From Sternotherus odoratus (Eukaryota; Chordata; Testudines; Kinosternidae), in contig JAVMKO010000004.1 of the NCBI GenBank assembly GCA_032164245.1, positions 35,751,626 through 35,815,625 on the forward strand: 64,000 nt of DNA, given 5' to 3'. The position numbers were made by a program, and so were the translations under genes. The notes below the pieces were generated by a model, which was not told where the DNA came from, did no database searches, and saw only the letters and a list, made by a program, of their open reading frames with translations. Shown in pieces: positions 1 through 11,033 of the stretch. Position 1 is the first letter of the stretch; each line of letters starts with the position of its first letter.

Positions 1-785
1 GTCGTGGTCCGTCTTCTCCCCGAGGTCCCTCTGTCTCCATGTACTTCTGGTCGGGTGCACCGCAGACTTCACCGTCTCTGGCTGGTGCCTTTTGACTCAG
101 GTACGGACAGTCTCGGGGAGGCTGAGCAAAACTGCTCCAATATCAGGGAGTCCATGAGTTCCCAAAGTCCTGAGCCTCTGCCCACAAGGTACGGAGCAAG
201 ACGGAGGGCCCGGGTGGTCCGCTCCCACCCGGCTGTGGTGGCTGCCCTCTCAAAAAGTCCCACAGTACCTTTACAGCTCCAACTGAGCCTGCTGCAGCTG
301 GTGGTTTCTACAAGGCGTGCATGGCCTGCTGGGTCCGCTTCTGTTCTTCCACAAGACACTGCAGGGTTCCCTCCACCTCTGGGGCCACCAGTTGTGTTAC
401 TGGTGTAGCGATCCCACCTCTGACACCATATGTGGCAGACCGCCTTCTCACCCCCCTCAGGAACACAGGCAGGAAACCCTTTTTTTGCTCCAAACAGTGC
501 TCTTTAATTTACAGTGCAGGACCCCACCACCAATATATACAGGTTAAAACAGTTCATTAACATCCAGCTCTTAATAGCTCCACAGGTTCTGGCTCTACAA
601 ACTCTATATAGTTCAGCCCCTAATACAATAATACAAACACAGCTCTTGATAGCTCACACAGCTCTTGATAGCTCACACACCACCACCACCCTGGGCTTCC
701 TTCCTGGCAGCCTTATATCCCCCAGAGGAGGCTGCCAGGTGCAACCCATGCAGGTTGATTGGCCTGCACCTCAGGTGGCTAATTA
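1..785 (-). mobile_element. Ty3/Gypsy (Gmr1-like) retrotransposon 5' end: LTR, primer site, broken gag
   Basis: Read on the minus strand, this is the 5' end of an LTR retrotransposon that runs off the left edge of the window. From about 785 down to 429 is an LTR-like segment with a TATA box (GATATAAGG, about 712-719) and an ATTAAA poly(A) signal (503-508). A tRNA-Leu-type primer binding site follows at 411-428. Beyond it are pieces of gag in shifting frames: an N-terminal piece ending in LVEEQKRTQQAMHAL near 310-375, then LRLAPYLVG, then ELMDSLILEQFCSASP near 110-160. The last piece resembles the capsid/SCAN signature (a helix ending LxLEQFxxxLP) known from Gmr1-like Gypsy elements. The APYL-to-LEQF interval is much shorter than in an intact gag and stops interrupt the frames, so the copy is internally deleted and dead. 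The exact LTR boundary on the right was not resolved. Confidence 0.7.
411..428 (-). other. Retrotransposon primer binding site, tRNA-Leu type
   Basis: The minus strand reads TGGTGTCAGAGGTGGGAT. This is complementary to the 3' end of a leucine tRNA including the CCA tail (CCCACTTCTGACACCA type), with one apparent mismatch. It sits just downstream of the LTR-like segment, where minus-strand priming would begin. Identification of the tRNA is from memory of tRNA-Leu 3' sequences. Confidence 0.65.
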
Positions 786-3045
786 ATTCTGGTTCTGAAA
801 TGTAGTGTGTACAATGCATAAAAGTCAGTGAAGAAGCAAGATATAACAGGACTGCAGTCAACTCATAGCTTTTGACAAGCGTACTATGAAATATGTTTAC
901 ACCTGCATAACAATGAGTTTCTTTATGTAAAAGGGAAGTTGAGTTTCACTGTTTAGACAATTATCTCAAGGTGCTCATAGAAGAATCACTAATAAATCAA
1001 GGGAGCTGGAATTGAATGTGGTGTGCATCATGACAAAGAAGTAATTAATTGTGAAAAGGACTATTTTTGCTCATCCTCTAAAAGAAAATGCTTGTCAGTC
1101 TTCATGTTGGCTATTCTTTTCCTTCAGTTAGATGTAAGAGAAAGATCAATCATTTAAATTCAGCAGACTCTATATCAACTCACTCGAAGCACAATACAAA
1201 TAACTAACTAACTAACTAGAGACATATGTAGATGATAAAAAATCACTTGCATTTTCAAAGTAGAATGATCTTCAAGAGGAATACCCAATTGTTCTAGCAA
1301 TATCTATTCAGCTGAGCCCTTTGGGAAGTTAACAAGAGGGTTTTTTAAAAAAAAATGTGGGGGGAATGAGTTTTAAGGGAAGTAAAGACATGAATTAGGA
1401 GCATTTTTAAAAGTTAGCAGGTTCTCTGCTTATTTTTCACATTTCTGGTAGGCTTTGCTCTGTGGCCCCTGTGGCTCTCTGATTTGAAATGTAATCGGTG
1501 CACAAGCAGTGAAGAGCAAACTACTGGGATTTGTATTTGTGTGGGTATTCTGCTATTTGGAAGTTGTCTAACTTTTCTGTACTATTTTGGACATTCTCTC
1601 AGCCCCAAAAGTAGAGCTACTTAAGTGCTTAAGTGTTTGCAGATTGAGCCCCTGATTTGCTCTTTCATAACTTTTCTGTGAAAATTTCTGTAGAAGGTTA
1701 TTGATGAGATTAGAATTTTACTATGATCTAAGGAATGCAAGTTAACAAAGATTATTAAAATTGTGATAGATTCCATTGTTTAATAAAGTGCTCTCTCTTG
1801 CATTAAAATCACAGACTATAAAACATATAAATACCACAACCAGAGGAAAGGGATAGATTTTCTATTGCGTTTATTAACATGAGGCAGACTATGTACGTTC
1901 TGGCAGTCTAGACGGGAGAACTGTAATGTTTCTTCTTGCCTTCCTCATTAATTTTGATAGATTTGTGGGGTTTGCATTTCTGCACTAACAGGTTTCCATT
2001 AACCCCTTTTGCTTGACCTTTCCTACACTGTACTTTCATTTTTACACATGAAGCAGCAATTAGCATGTTCGTAGCATTTTATACAAAATATGGAAAGAAC
2101 ATCATTGACTTTGCTGGAGCTACTGAGATTTACACTGGTGTAAATGAGAGCAGAAGGTGACTCAGAATATTAATTATTATTGTCTACATATTTGTCTTTA
2201 ATTTCTTTTTTAGATTAAAGGAATAATGTAAATTACCATAGTCACAACATATGACTTCATCTCCTAAACTGGAAGGGCTAAAATACAGAGGCATTTCACC
2301 CATAGTCTCATGCCAGGGAAAACTACAGTGACCTAATTGTTTGAGAACATACATGAGCTGTTGAAACTGAAGAGTTAGAAAAGATGGTTTGTGCTGTGAA
2401 GTGTGATTCCTATATTAAAAATCTGTTTGAAAAACACCTAGGTAATAGTCAGTAGAATGTTTTCAATTTGAACATACCAACAAAATAGGATTCAAATTTT
2501 TAGAAGAGTCCTCTTTTGTTTTAAAGGTGGAACATATCAGGGTGAAGGAATCAGAACTTCCAATCATATTTCAGCAAGCAAATGCCTGTAAGCCAAAAAC
2601 ATTAGCAGATATCTGATATCAAGGAGCTTTCACTAGAGTGTGAAACACACCACTTCCTACCTATACTGATCATCAGTGCAGGAAATTAACCTGTTTAGGG
2701 TTGTATGGGAATTAGAAAAAAAAGTCAGGAATTACAGAAGAAATGTTCCTACTTCATGCTATCCATAGAACTAACTTTGGACACTGTATTCTTGAATACA
2801 AGAGCACCATTATTATTTTTATATAGTATCATAAATGTGCATGTTGCTGTATAGTAGAGAAACTTTGCTAAACAAATAAGTCATTGAAGAGTTTACAACT
2901 TAAAGGCATGAGCAGATATAGTACAGAATAAACACAAGATAAAGGTTGGTCATTAGAGACATCTCATCTCATTTTTTCCATGATTCACAACCTAGTGTCT
3001 TCAAAGGAGATAATGTAAGCAAAGTAGTAAACACAATGGAGTATC
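786..3045. other. Intronic DNA without a recognised gene
   Basis: AT-rich sequence with no convincing coding exon on either strand. It contains a short CTAA-type tetranucleotide run near 1199-1219, and near 2115-2170 a relic of the old amniote repeat that contains the phrase TTTACACTGGTGTAA. Nothing else could be assigned. Confidence 0.5.
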
Positions 3046-3051
3046 TTTATT
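3046..3051 (-). promoter_or_regulatory. Candidate poly(A) signal of the antisense gene
   Basis: The plus strand reads TTTATT, which is AATAAA on the minus strand. It lies about 170 bp beyond the stop codon of the minus-strand gene ending at 3221, a usual distance for a short 3' UTR. A hexamer alone is common in AT-rich DNA, so support comes only from its position. Confidence 0.4.
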
Positions 3052-3220
3052 CCATCCAGCCTTGGTTTCATTAGACAGCTGAAACAAACTGTGCCCCTAT
3101 ATCCAACATTACACCGCCCGGCCTTTTAAAATCATTTCTGAATATAGTTTGTTGAATACAAAGACAGAGCAATGCACCATGAAGTCATTTAAAAATATTT
3201 TTATGATATTTAAATAAAAA

Positions 3221-3318
3221 TCATCTCACAATTGAACTAAACTCTCCAGGATTATCCAGCACTTTCAGGAACAGCTCCAGTTTGTCATTTAGTAATAGCT
3301 GCTGCTGCTGCAGAATAT
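3221..3318 (-). CDS. Terminal coding exon of an unrecognised antisense gene
   Basis: Last exon of a minus-strand gene nested in an intron of FAT4. The acceptor is AAAACAG before position 3318. Its first two bases complete an Asp codon with the G left over from the exon at 4128-4242. It then encodes 31 residues, beginning ILQQQQLLLNDKLELFLKVL and ending FSSIVR, followed by TGA at 3221-3223. The glutamine and leucine spacing looks like an amphipathic or coiled-coil helix. AATAAA follows about 170 bp further on. I do not recognise the family. Phase agreement with the three upstream exons is the main reason to believe it. Confidence 0.7.
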
Positions 3319-4127
3319 CTGTTTTTAAAAAGGGAAAGGTAAAAATGGATAGTTTTAAAAATATGTTTCAACCATGGAGGAGAACACTCCTGGAAATAAG
3401 GTGCCGCCCCCAAAGGAAGTGGGAGTTATGTAATGGTGAGGAAAGATAGTATATAAAAGTATTTCATACTAAGTGCAATTAAGGTTTCTAATTTAAAAGC
3501 ATCACTTTCAACACACACCCAAACTTGCAATCAAAATATTTGCTTATGTTGAAGTAAATAATTTCTTGGGTATTCTCAATTTCTGCATCATCAGGAATTA
3601 GCGTAATGGACTTCTAGTCAGTTTCAGAGTTGAGAACATCACAGGCTTAATGGCTGGATGGGTAGGTAAGGACAGCATACATGTGATAAATTTATCACAT
3701 TTATACCAATTTCAAAAGGCTTCCTCTATCTGCCCATTCCTTCAGAAATCAGTTTTTTCCTGTGTGCTCCTTACACAAAGCATAGTAAAATAGCAATTCT
3801 TGATACTGTTATGGAAAGGCAGCAACCTCTCAGTTTTTAAGGTTCCATCTTTCTGTCATAAAGAGAAATTTTACTATCCATCAGGAATCCTCAGGAAAAG
3901 TTCTTTAGACTACAAGTTGACTTACAAGGTGCTGGTCAGGTGGGGATGTTTGTTACATTTAACTTGGTTAAGACAATATGGAAATATGAAAGTTAACTGT
4001 CACTATTTATCTCCTTCCCCCCTTGGCAAATTCTTAATGTTTTGTCACATTCTTTCTCCATAATGGGGATCACAAACTAGAAACTTCACACTGCTTTTGT
4101 TCATTAGATTTTAGTAAATGCACATAC

Positions 4128-4242
4128 CTTTCAGCATTTTTAAGAGAGTGACCACCACATTTTGAAAGTTCTTCAGGTCTGGAATAGAAACATTGGTGTG
4201 CTCTTTCATCGTATTCCAAACATCGTAGGTCTCCCATAAACT
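4128..4242 (-). CDS. Internal coding exon of an unrecognised antisense gene
   Basis: This 115-nt exon is bounded by an acceptor (TTTTATGGCAG) and a strong donor (AAAG|GTATGTG). It is open throughout, enters in phase 0 and leaves one base for the next exon. It encodes 38 residues beginning SLWETYDVWNTMKEHTN and ending VVVTLLKMLK. The aromatic-rich start and the helical, leucine-rich end are protein-like and unlike the surrounding AT-rich translation. The product continues from exon 4877-4980 and into exon 3221-3318 without a frame break. Function unknown. Confidence 0.75.
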
Positions 4243-4876
4243 CTGCCATAAAAGCAATATTTGTAGAAGATTGGTTAGGACATTATAAATTGGTACATGT
4301 ATTTGTTTTCAGAGCTTTGCCAGAGCTTGCAAAGCAAATTTTAAAAACCAAACAGTTAGTTTTTTATTGTAAAGCTGCATTTTTTTAAAACTAGCCATCC
4401 TGGTAACTTTGCAAAAACTCAAACTATCCATCTGCAGTTTCTCATGAGATCTCTGCCAGGTGAGACTCAAACTGGAGGTAAATTAGGCATGTTACAACTG
4501 CAGCTGGTGTAACCAAAATAGCTCCATTAATTTCAGTCCAGCTGGTGCTGATTTACACTAACAGAGGATCTGACCTATTGTTTTTCAAATGTTTAAATAA
4601 AAATAATCTGTTATTCTAATGTGCATCTATTCAGTCTGCCCAAGAAAAGTGAGGCTTTTATATCACTTTCTCAGTATGGAAATACAGTAGAATCCACATC
4701 TATTACTTAACAAACACATTATCTTGATAAAATAACAAGTTTACTATGTAATTTCTGCTGATAATGAAATTCTTTTATTCAAACATTTTAGAGGTTGTTT
4801 CTCTTAAAACATAACCATGTGATGACTTTTTGAATAAGTTTGCAAAAATTAGATTTTTTTTGTGAAGAAAACTAAC

Positions 4877-4980
4877 CAGAAGCTGTCCATTTAGCCCATA
4901 GAATTTCATATATTGCTGCTTGTAATTCAGAAGTAACCTTTTTACTTGAGGTCCTGCTGCTTTCAAGGGTCGTAATGTTA
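4877..4980 (-). CDS. Internal coding exon of an unrecognised antisense gene
   Basis: A 104-nt exon with acceptor AGAGATATCAG and donor CTTCTG|GTTAGT. It starts with the last two bases of a Val codon and ends in phase 0. It encodes 34 residues, TLRPLKAAGPQVKRLLLNYK then QQYMKFYGLNGQLL. The basic-plus-aromatic composition suggests a folded, helical segment. Both neighbouring exons fit its phases exactly (1 on entry, 0 on exit). The acceptor has a weak pyrimidine tract, so the 5' boundary is the least certain part. A 63-codon open frame reading on through the donor is the intronic extension of this exon. Confidence 0.7.
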
Positions 4981-5986
4981 CTGATATCTCTATAAATCAT
5001 GACTTTTGATTTGAGACCTCAATCAAGTATTTGGGAGGTGGGGAAAAGCAGCAGGTGCTCCCCTTTCTCTTCATTCTTTGAGGAGCTTAATAACTTCATT
5101 CCAACTTTCCAACCTTTGACTCTACTGGCTCTGCTAACTAGGCTTCGAAAATAGACCATACTGTGAAGTTATGCAGTGTTGGTGTTAAGATCACATGCAG
5201 TGCTAATGTTACAAAGAGATTTTTTGGAGAAAAAAAACCCTAATTAATGAATTTCTTCTTTGTTCCATAAGATTGGTGAGCATATTTCTAGCAACATATA
5301 AGTGGAAGCAGGGCTAATTATGTTTAATGATGGCAATAAAGTAGAAAACTTCAGACCTATAATAATCAGAGGTATACATTTAAACAAGTGTCTGCCTTTC
5401 AACCAGGCTGCATCATGTATTTTCTACATGATGGATCACTTTTAGCAAGACAGAAGATTAAATAGATTACAGTACTAAATAAATTACAGTACTAGAGTAA
5501 CTGGGTCAGATTCTGAGATCCTAAATCAGTTCTTACTAGGGCAAACTCCACATGGTCTTATGGCTTAAAAGAACTGAATAAACAACAAATAAGAATTTCA
5601 AGATGTAGCCTATTGTATGTGTTACTAGAATATATGAAATATATCTTAAATTGTAGGAAACAAAATAAGAAGTCTAATACTATAAAATAATTGGATATGA
5701 ATTGCTTTTTTGTAAATACAAAAGTCATTGAGACTCAAAAAATTCTACTTTTTTGGGGCAAAATCTGATTTTAAGGAATGTGTAATATATTGGTAGGTTT
5801 TTTTCATAGCATCATCATGACAATGGAGGTTGAATAGACTATGTTCCTATGCTCATAAGATTTCATGACAGTTTTATAAGGCTGGAGTTGTTGTATGATT
5901 TGCTTAATCGTTCTGTTGATTACAGACTCTAACTCTCTTTAAGCAAATTTAGTGTCACCGAATAAAATGAGATTGCTTTATTTTAC

Positions 5987-6124
5987 CTTCTCTTAAACTG
6001 TTGGTCTTTATTTTGTTTTGATTTATTTTAGGGCTAAAACGTATACAACTTCCACAAATAATTCCATCGGTTCTATGATTGTAAAACATTGTTAAAATGT
6101 ATGCTGCTATATAATATTGAATAG
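5987..6124 (-). CDS. Upstream coding exon of an unrecognised antisense gene
   Basis: A 138-nt exon with a good acceptor (GATTGTTTCAG) and donor (GAAG|GTAAAA). It enters with two bases of a split codon, is open for 45 codons and exits with one base, which completes Val with the exon at 4877-4980. The translation begins IQYYIAAYILTMFYNHRTDG and ends KTNSLRE, with a CGSC motif (GIICGSC) in the middle. The entry phase means at least one more coding exon lies upstream on the minus strand (higher coordinates). I do not recognise the protein. Together the four exons give 150 contiguous residues. Confidence 0.65.
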
Positions 6125-6430
6125 CTGAAACAATCGACCAAGTTTATCTGGTTCAATTGCCACCACTGAAGTAAATGGAGTTACACATGAATAGGCAGAT
6201 TTAGATTAAATAGGCAAAGTTCTGTTGTGATTTTTCTATCTGAATATTCCATAGGAAGTGATTTCATCTGATTATCAAAACCATATTACCAAACAGTGTC
6301 ACAGATGAGTCTTAGTTCCACAAATGGATTTATGTACCTAAAATCCACGTTAGATGCAACTGAGATATTCCAAAAACCCCTATTAAACTCTGACATAACT
6401 TTTAGTTTTTTAAAAAAATAGATTTATATG

Positions 6431-7138
6431 TTCTAGGGCCTGAAGAGACCACTGTGATTATCTAGTCTGACTTTCACAGGACAAAGAACTTCCTCAAAAT
6501 AATTCCTAGACTGTATTTTTTAGGGGAAAAAAATCCAATCTTGATGTATTCAATGATGGAGAATCCACCATGATGCTTGTTAAATTGTTCCAGTGGCAAA
6601 TTACCCTCACTGTTAAAAATGTCCATCATATTTCCAGACTGAATTAGTCTAGCTTCGATATCCAGCCATTGGCTCATGGTATACTTTTCTCTGCTAGGTT
6701 GAAGAGCCCATCATGAAATAATTGTTCACCAGGTAGGTACTTACAGAGTGTAATCAAGTCACCACTTTCATTACTATTTGTTAAAGTAAGGGGTTATAGA
6801 ACTCCTTGAGTCTATATTATGTTTTATTTTTTAATCCTTTGATCAGACTGGTGGCTCTCCTCTGAACTCTCTCTCCAGTTTATCAATATAATTTTTGAAC
6901 TGTAGACATCAGAACAGGACACAGTTTGCAGCAGAAGTTGCACCAGTGTCAGATTCAGAGGTAAAAATAACTTTTCTACTCCTGCTTGAGGTTCTCTTTT
7001 TTATGCATCCAAGGATGGCATTAGGTCTTTCGGACATAGCATCACAGTGAGAACTTTATTTGGCTGATTATCTACCATGATCCCCAAATCTTTTTCAGAG
7101 TCACTGCTTCCTTGGATAAAGTCCAGCATGCTCTACAT
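6431..7138 (-). mobile_element. CR1 LINE 3' portion, 5'-truncated
   Basis: In antisense this stretch carries the familiar CR1 tail of reptiles. It includes phrases matching TGTAATCAAGTCACC, GCATCCAAGGATGGCATTAG, CTGATTATCTACCATGATCC and CCCAAATCTTTTTCAGAGTC. The 3' end lies near 6431 (GACTAGATAATCACAGTGG read on the minus strand). The element is truncated near 7138. No intact reverse transcriptase frame remains; a 67-codon frame over 6474-6677 is chance translation of the 3' region. Confidence 0.85.
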
Positions 7139-7140
7139 TG

Positions 7141-7230
7141 AGGTGAACAAACTGCGGCCCGTGGGCCACATCCGGCCCATGGGACCTTCCTGCCCAGCCC
7201 AGGAGGCTTCCCCCTGCACCTCTCTTGCAT
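7141..7230. mobile_element. hAT-like DNA transposon end fragment
   Basis: The phrase AACTGCGGCCCGTGGGCC followed by ACATCCGGCCC and a C-rich stretch is the recognisable terminal segment of a dispersed hAT-type non-autonomous family in amniotes. Only one end is visible and it abuts the CR1 copy, so either could have inserted into the other. Family assignment is from memory. Confidence 0.5.
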
Positions 7231-10200
7231 TCCTAGAGTGAGGCAACACAGGTTCTAGAACAAGCTGTGCTGCAGACTTTGTGTGACATTGGGCATGCAA
7301 CCTAATTTCCTCATTAACTTATCTAAATTATGATCCTAATAGTAATCTTAATATTGTGAGAATAAATTTATTAATGTTTGAAATGTGCATTGAGAATTTT
7401 TGATAGAAGATATTGTATACATGAAAAGATTCTGAGGTTACTCTTAACTTCTGATTCATACTATTAGCATACATAATTATTATTCAAACAATATTTTTGT
7501 TTACATAAGTGTTATGTATTTCCATATATATCTGACTCTGTCTCTTTGATCACAGAACATTTAAAACAAAGTATTCCATATGTTCACTTCCCATTCAGTT
7601 ACATGAAGTTAAAGAAAAAAACAGTTTAAAATGTACTAACATATATGTCTCAGAGATGCAAGTGGCCTATGGTCAAATGTTCAGAATAAATCTGTGTGTC
7701 AACTTCCTTGCCAGCATTAACATTAACTAGTAGAGGTTTTTTTAAAAATCCCCAGAATTCATTTCTCACAGTAGTTCTTCAGTTACAGTTCTTTTGTTTC
7801 CTCTCAAATGTTGACACTAACTTGAAATTTGCTACTGCTGGTCGATGACTGCTGCAAAAGGCAATAGTGGCTATTATGTTGCACAGTTGGTATGACATTT
7901 TTACATAGGAAATTTCTACTTTAAGTTGAGAAAAGGACTAAGAAGTTTTACTGTTATGTCATGGTTTCCAGTATAATTAAGTAATGCAGAGGTACTGTCT
8001 CTTTATGATATCCAGGTTGCAGATTATAATCTCTTTATTATGAAGAGTTTTATGGTAGCCGATATCTTTATATATGGATTGCAGCCTATCTTTTAACCTT
8101 GTTCACATCCATATAATATAGTATTGTGTATCAGTTTACTGTAAAAAACTCAGTTTTCTTTTAAAAGTTATTTCAGTTCTTTATATTTTATATAAATATG
8201 GCATAGTGAACTATCATCTAATTAGCTCTGTATGATATTGTTCTGTGGACACTGGCTAGTGCACCCAACATTAAGAACTTCTTGGTTCAGTTAAAAATAA
8301 CCAACATTGACTCTTGTTATTTATCTGTAAAATCATTTGGGAATAATAATACTCTACTTTCTGGGGACTTGTAACCTACCACAAAATAAACACAAACAAT
8401 CATGTTAAGAACATAAACTTCAGTATCACTCATGTAGAATGAATAAGCAAAACAAAAGATAATTTTGAAGAAGTTGATTGTATTTTCATGTATTTCATGT
8501 TGCAAACATGGATAAATATATTTTTCTTTTAGACTGATTGTTCCTTGCAATATTTAAATTTCATATAATATTTCTCTATTTTTTTGCAATCACATTTGAA
8601 TATTCATTATGATTTTCAGCAGTGTAGAAGAACACAGTCCCATTGATTTCTGAACTCTTCCCACCACTAAAAATCTTCAATTCAAACTATTGAGCTTTGT
8701 TGAGCTAAGTGAGTTCTTCAGAGTCCTCAACCATTATTAAAAGGCTTTAAAGGAGTCAAAGCCAGAAAGTATTGCGCTCCTTCAGGTGGATTGCTTTATT
8801 TCTGTGAGGTGTTACAAGGAGGAAAAAAAAAACAGATGGAGGTAGCCTGAAGAATTGAGGTTTGAAAGAAAAGGAAAGGAAAGGTAAGGAGACTGCTTCA
8901 CTCCCTTTAAATATTGTTTGAAGGACAAAATGGTTCCATTTTCAGGGACTGTTATACAAACTCAACCGTTTAGATTTCCCAAACATAGTCATTCATAGCT
9001 AAGCTTTCCCATGGTCTACCAGGCGCTTGAAGTGTGTGTGGACATGTGGAAGGCTAAGAACTAGGAGTTGATTACAGGGCTCTTATGTACATGAGGTCTA
9101 CTTACCAGATGTCTTTTCAATTCATCGTGGTCATGGAGGTGTTATTTCTCTTCTGGGGGAGTAGCAGGGCCTCCATGACCTTTATTTGGCTGCCTGGACC
9201 TTAGGTGGAGCCATCGTCTGCCTCTGTTGCTTAAGGCACTATGGATCTATCACTCAGCCTGTATGTGGTGCCCCGGTTTTCATAGTCATGTTTCTGTTTC
9301 CAGAGCAACTCCACTGACTTAAATCCAGAGCAACTCCACTGACTTTAATCTGCCCCATAGCTCATTATTTTTAAATTTCTCCCAGCTGTAAGAAGCTATC
9401 TTTTAAATCACCATGGCAAGAATTTTGCTGTGACCCTCTGTCTGACTCCAACTAGATTCACCCCATTGTTTGTTCAGTCTTTAGTTCACAACTGAAGTAA
9501 ACCTGTCCTACTGCTCAGTGCTAATGTATGATGTAATTAGTGTGCAATCACACTTATGAATTTAATTGGATGATTTATTTAATTTACAAGTGTGACATTT
9601 CCATTCGTAAATTGCAAGGTTGTGAGTGTGTGTGTGTGTATTTTTTGTTTTTGGCATGGACTGCAAAATGCTTATCTTCACAATCCATATATTATTAAAT
9701 GGCCATACACCTCATTTAATTAAATGCAAGTTATAAACTAGATGGTTCCCAAATGCATAAAGTTCCAGTATTTTACCCGCAGAACAAGAAAGTGTTTGCC
9801 AGGTATTTGTATCAATTTGGCAACTGACTGGGACCCTTTCTTAGACCAAAGTAATGCTAGCTACAGGAGAATCCATGTGTGTTCATAAAGAAATCACTAC
9901 ATTTATCTAGGGGAATGAGCTGGGTCTTACACTACAAAATTAGTGTGATGCTTTCACAGTGGAGGTGAGACCGCCATTGGCTAAAAGCCAGATTTTGTGC
10001 CCGTGCAATAGAAAGCAGTGCACAGAAGATCTCTCCCAAAGAGTCAAGTTGAATTACAGAACCCGTGCTCAGTGGAATGCAGAGACTGTTTTCTCCTTCC
10101 CTTTCTGGGGGCACAAGAGTATACCAAAGGAGTATGGAGGAAGCTGGGTCATACATCTGTTCTCCTGTACAACCTGCTACCTTGACATGTAGTAAACCAG

Positions 10201-10831
10201 TCCTAGTGCATACCCAGTAGCTCAAAAGGCACTCACTGAAATGGAATACCCCTTAGTGCTCCCTCTGGGCAGTGTGGGTCCTGGTTACCCCTACTCCGTC
10301 CAGGCTATGCCATACAGATACAAGCTGTCCTTAAATGACTGTCAGAAGCACTGTCTGAGCCATAATCTGCACTACAGGCAACACTAGTCATCATGTCAGC
10401 CGAAGTTCTTATTTGTGTGCAGAAAAATAAGTTTCAGTTCATTCTAAGCTTTCTCTTTACTTTGGAGGGCAAACAACCTTTGCCAAGGCAAAACCTAGCA
10501 CTGCTTACTCTCCCCTCCATACTCATTAATTGTGCTGACTGACACACAGGGGAATGGGAAAGAACAAAGGATCTGTCCAATCCATGCTCCTGTCTGTCAA
10601 CCCCTCCCCAGAAGAGGCATAGCTTTTCCATAGTAGCTGTTCTTTCCTGTGTGAAGCATGGGATTGAAGAAGTCCCTTAAACTCCCTTCGTTTCTTACAT
10701 GGGTACATAAAGTAGGTTCCATCAAAGTCTTTAGTAATTTGTTTAACACATAGCATATATTTTTGCAAATTGTGGGTGTCCAAATTGAGGTTAGATGGAT
10801 GGAGGTCATGTGGGATGAGTGACTGATAAAG
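7231..10831. other. Intronic DNA without a recognised gene
   Basis: No exon could be supported here. It holds a 25-bp direct duplication at 9300-9324 and 9325-9349 (CCAGAGCAACTCCACTGACT core) and a TG-dinucleotide run at about 9626-9639. The open frames at 8317-8550 and 9932-10783 have no splice or composition support. Confidence 0.45.
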
Positions 10832-10875
10832 ATAACAAAGTCCTGTGGCACCTTAAAGACTAACTATAAAGTTTT

Positions 10876-10920
10876 GAAGCATGAGCTTTCGTGGGCTATA
10901 CCCACTTCATCGGATGCAGG
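10876..10920 (-). ncRNA. Degenerate hammerhead ribozyme motif (Penelope arm)
   Basis: On the minus strand the order is CCGATGA (10907-10913), a stem GTGGG/CCCAC closing a short loop, then GAAA (10887-10890), then GC-TCAT-GC and T-T. This matches the type I hammerhead core CUGANGA - stem II - GAAA with the minimal stem III found in Penelope-like elements. The general-acid G (position 8) and the NUH cleavage triplet are kept. The only core change is U4 to C, which should weaken or abolish cleavage. Confidence 0.65.
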
Positions 10921-10985
10921 CAGTGGAAGTGTTCAGAGGCAGGTATAGAAAAGTAGCCAAGAACCTGCCTCTGAACACTTCCACT

Positions 10986-11033
10986 GCCTGCATCTGACAA
11001 AGTGGGTATTAGCCCACGAAAGCTCATGCTTCA
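10986..11033 (+). ncRNA. Degenerate hammerhead ribozyme motif (second Penelope arm)
   Basis: Mirror copy of the minus-strand motif in the same fold-back element. The core reads CTGACAA (10994-11000), stem II is GTGGG/CCCAC (11002-11006 and 11013-11017), then GAAA (11018-11021) and a two-pair stem III with loop TCAT. The catalytic G8 is replaced by A, so this arm is predicted inactive even though U4 is intact. The arms have therefore decayed at different core positions. Confidence 0.6.

Noticed and set aside
6120..6430. A donor-like GTTTG|GTAATA on the minus strand near 6292, tested as the exon preceding 5987-6124
   Set aside because: In the required phase a stop codon occurs seven codons upstream of the donor with no acceptor in between.
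9105..9190. A perfect minus-strand donor (ATCTG|GTAAGTAG), considered as another exon of the antisense gene
   Set aside because: All three frames upstream of the donor carry stops within a few codons and no acceptor lies in between. It could only be a non-coding exon.
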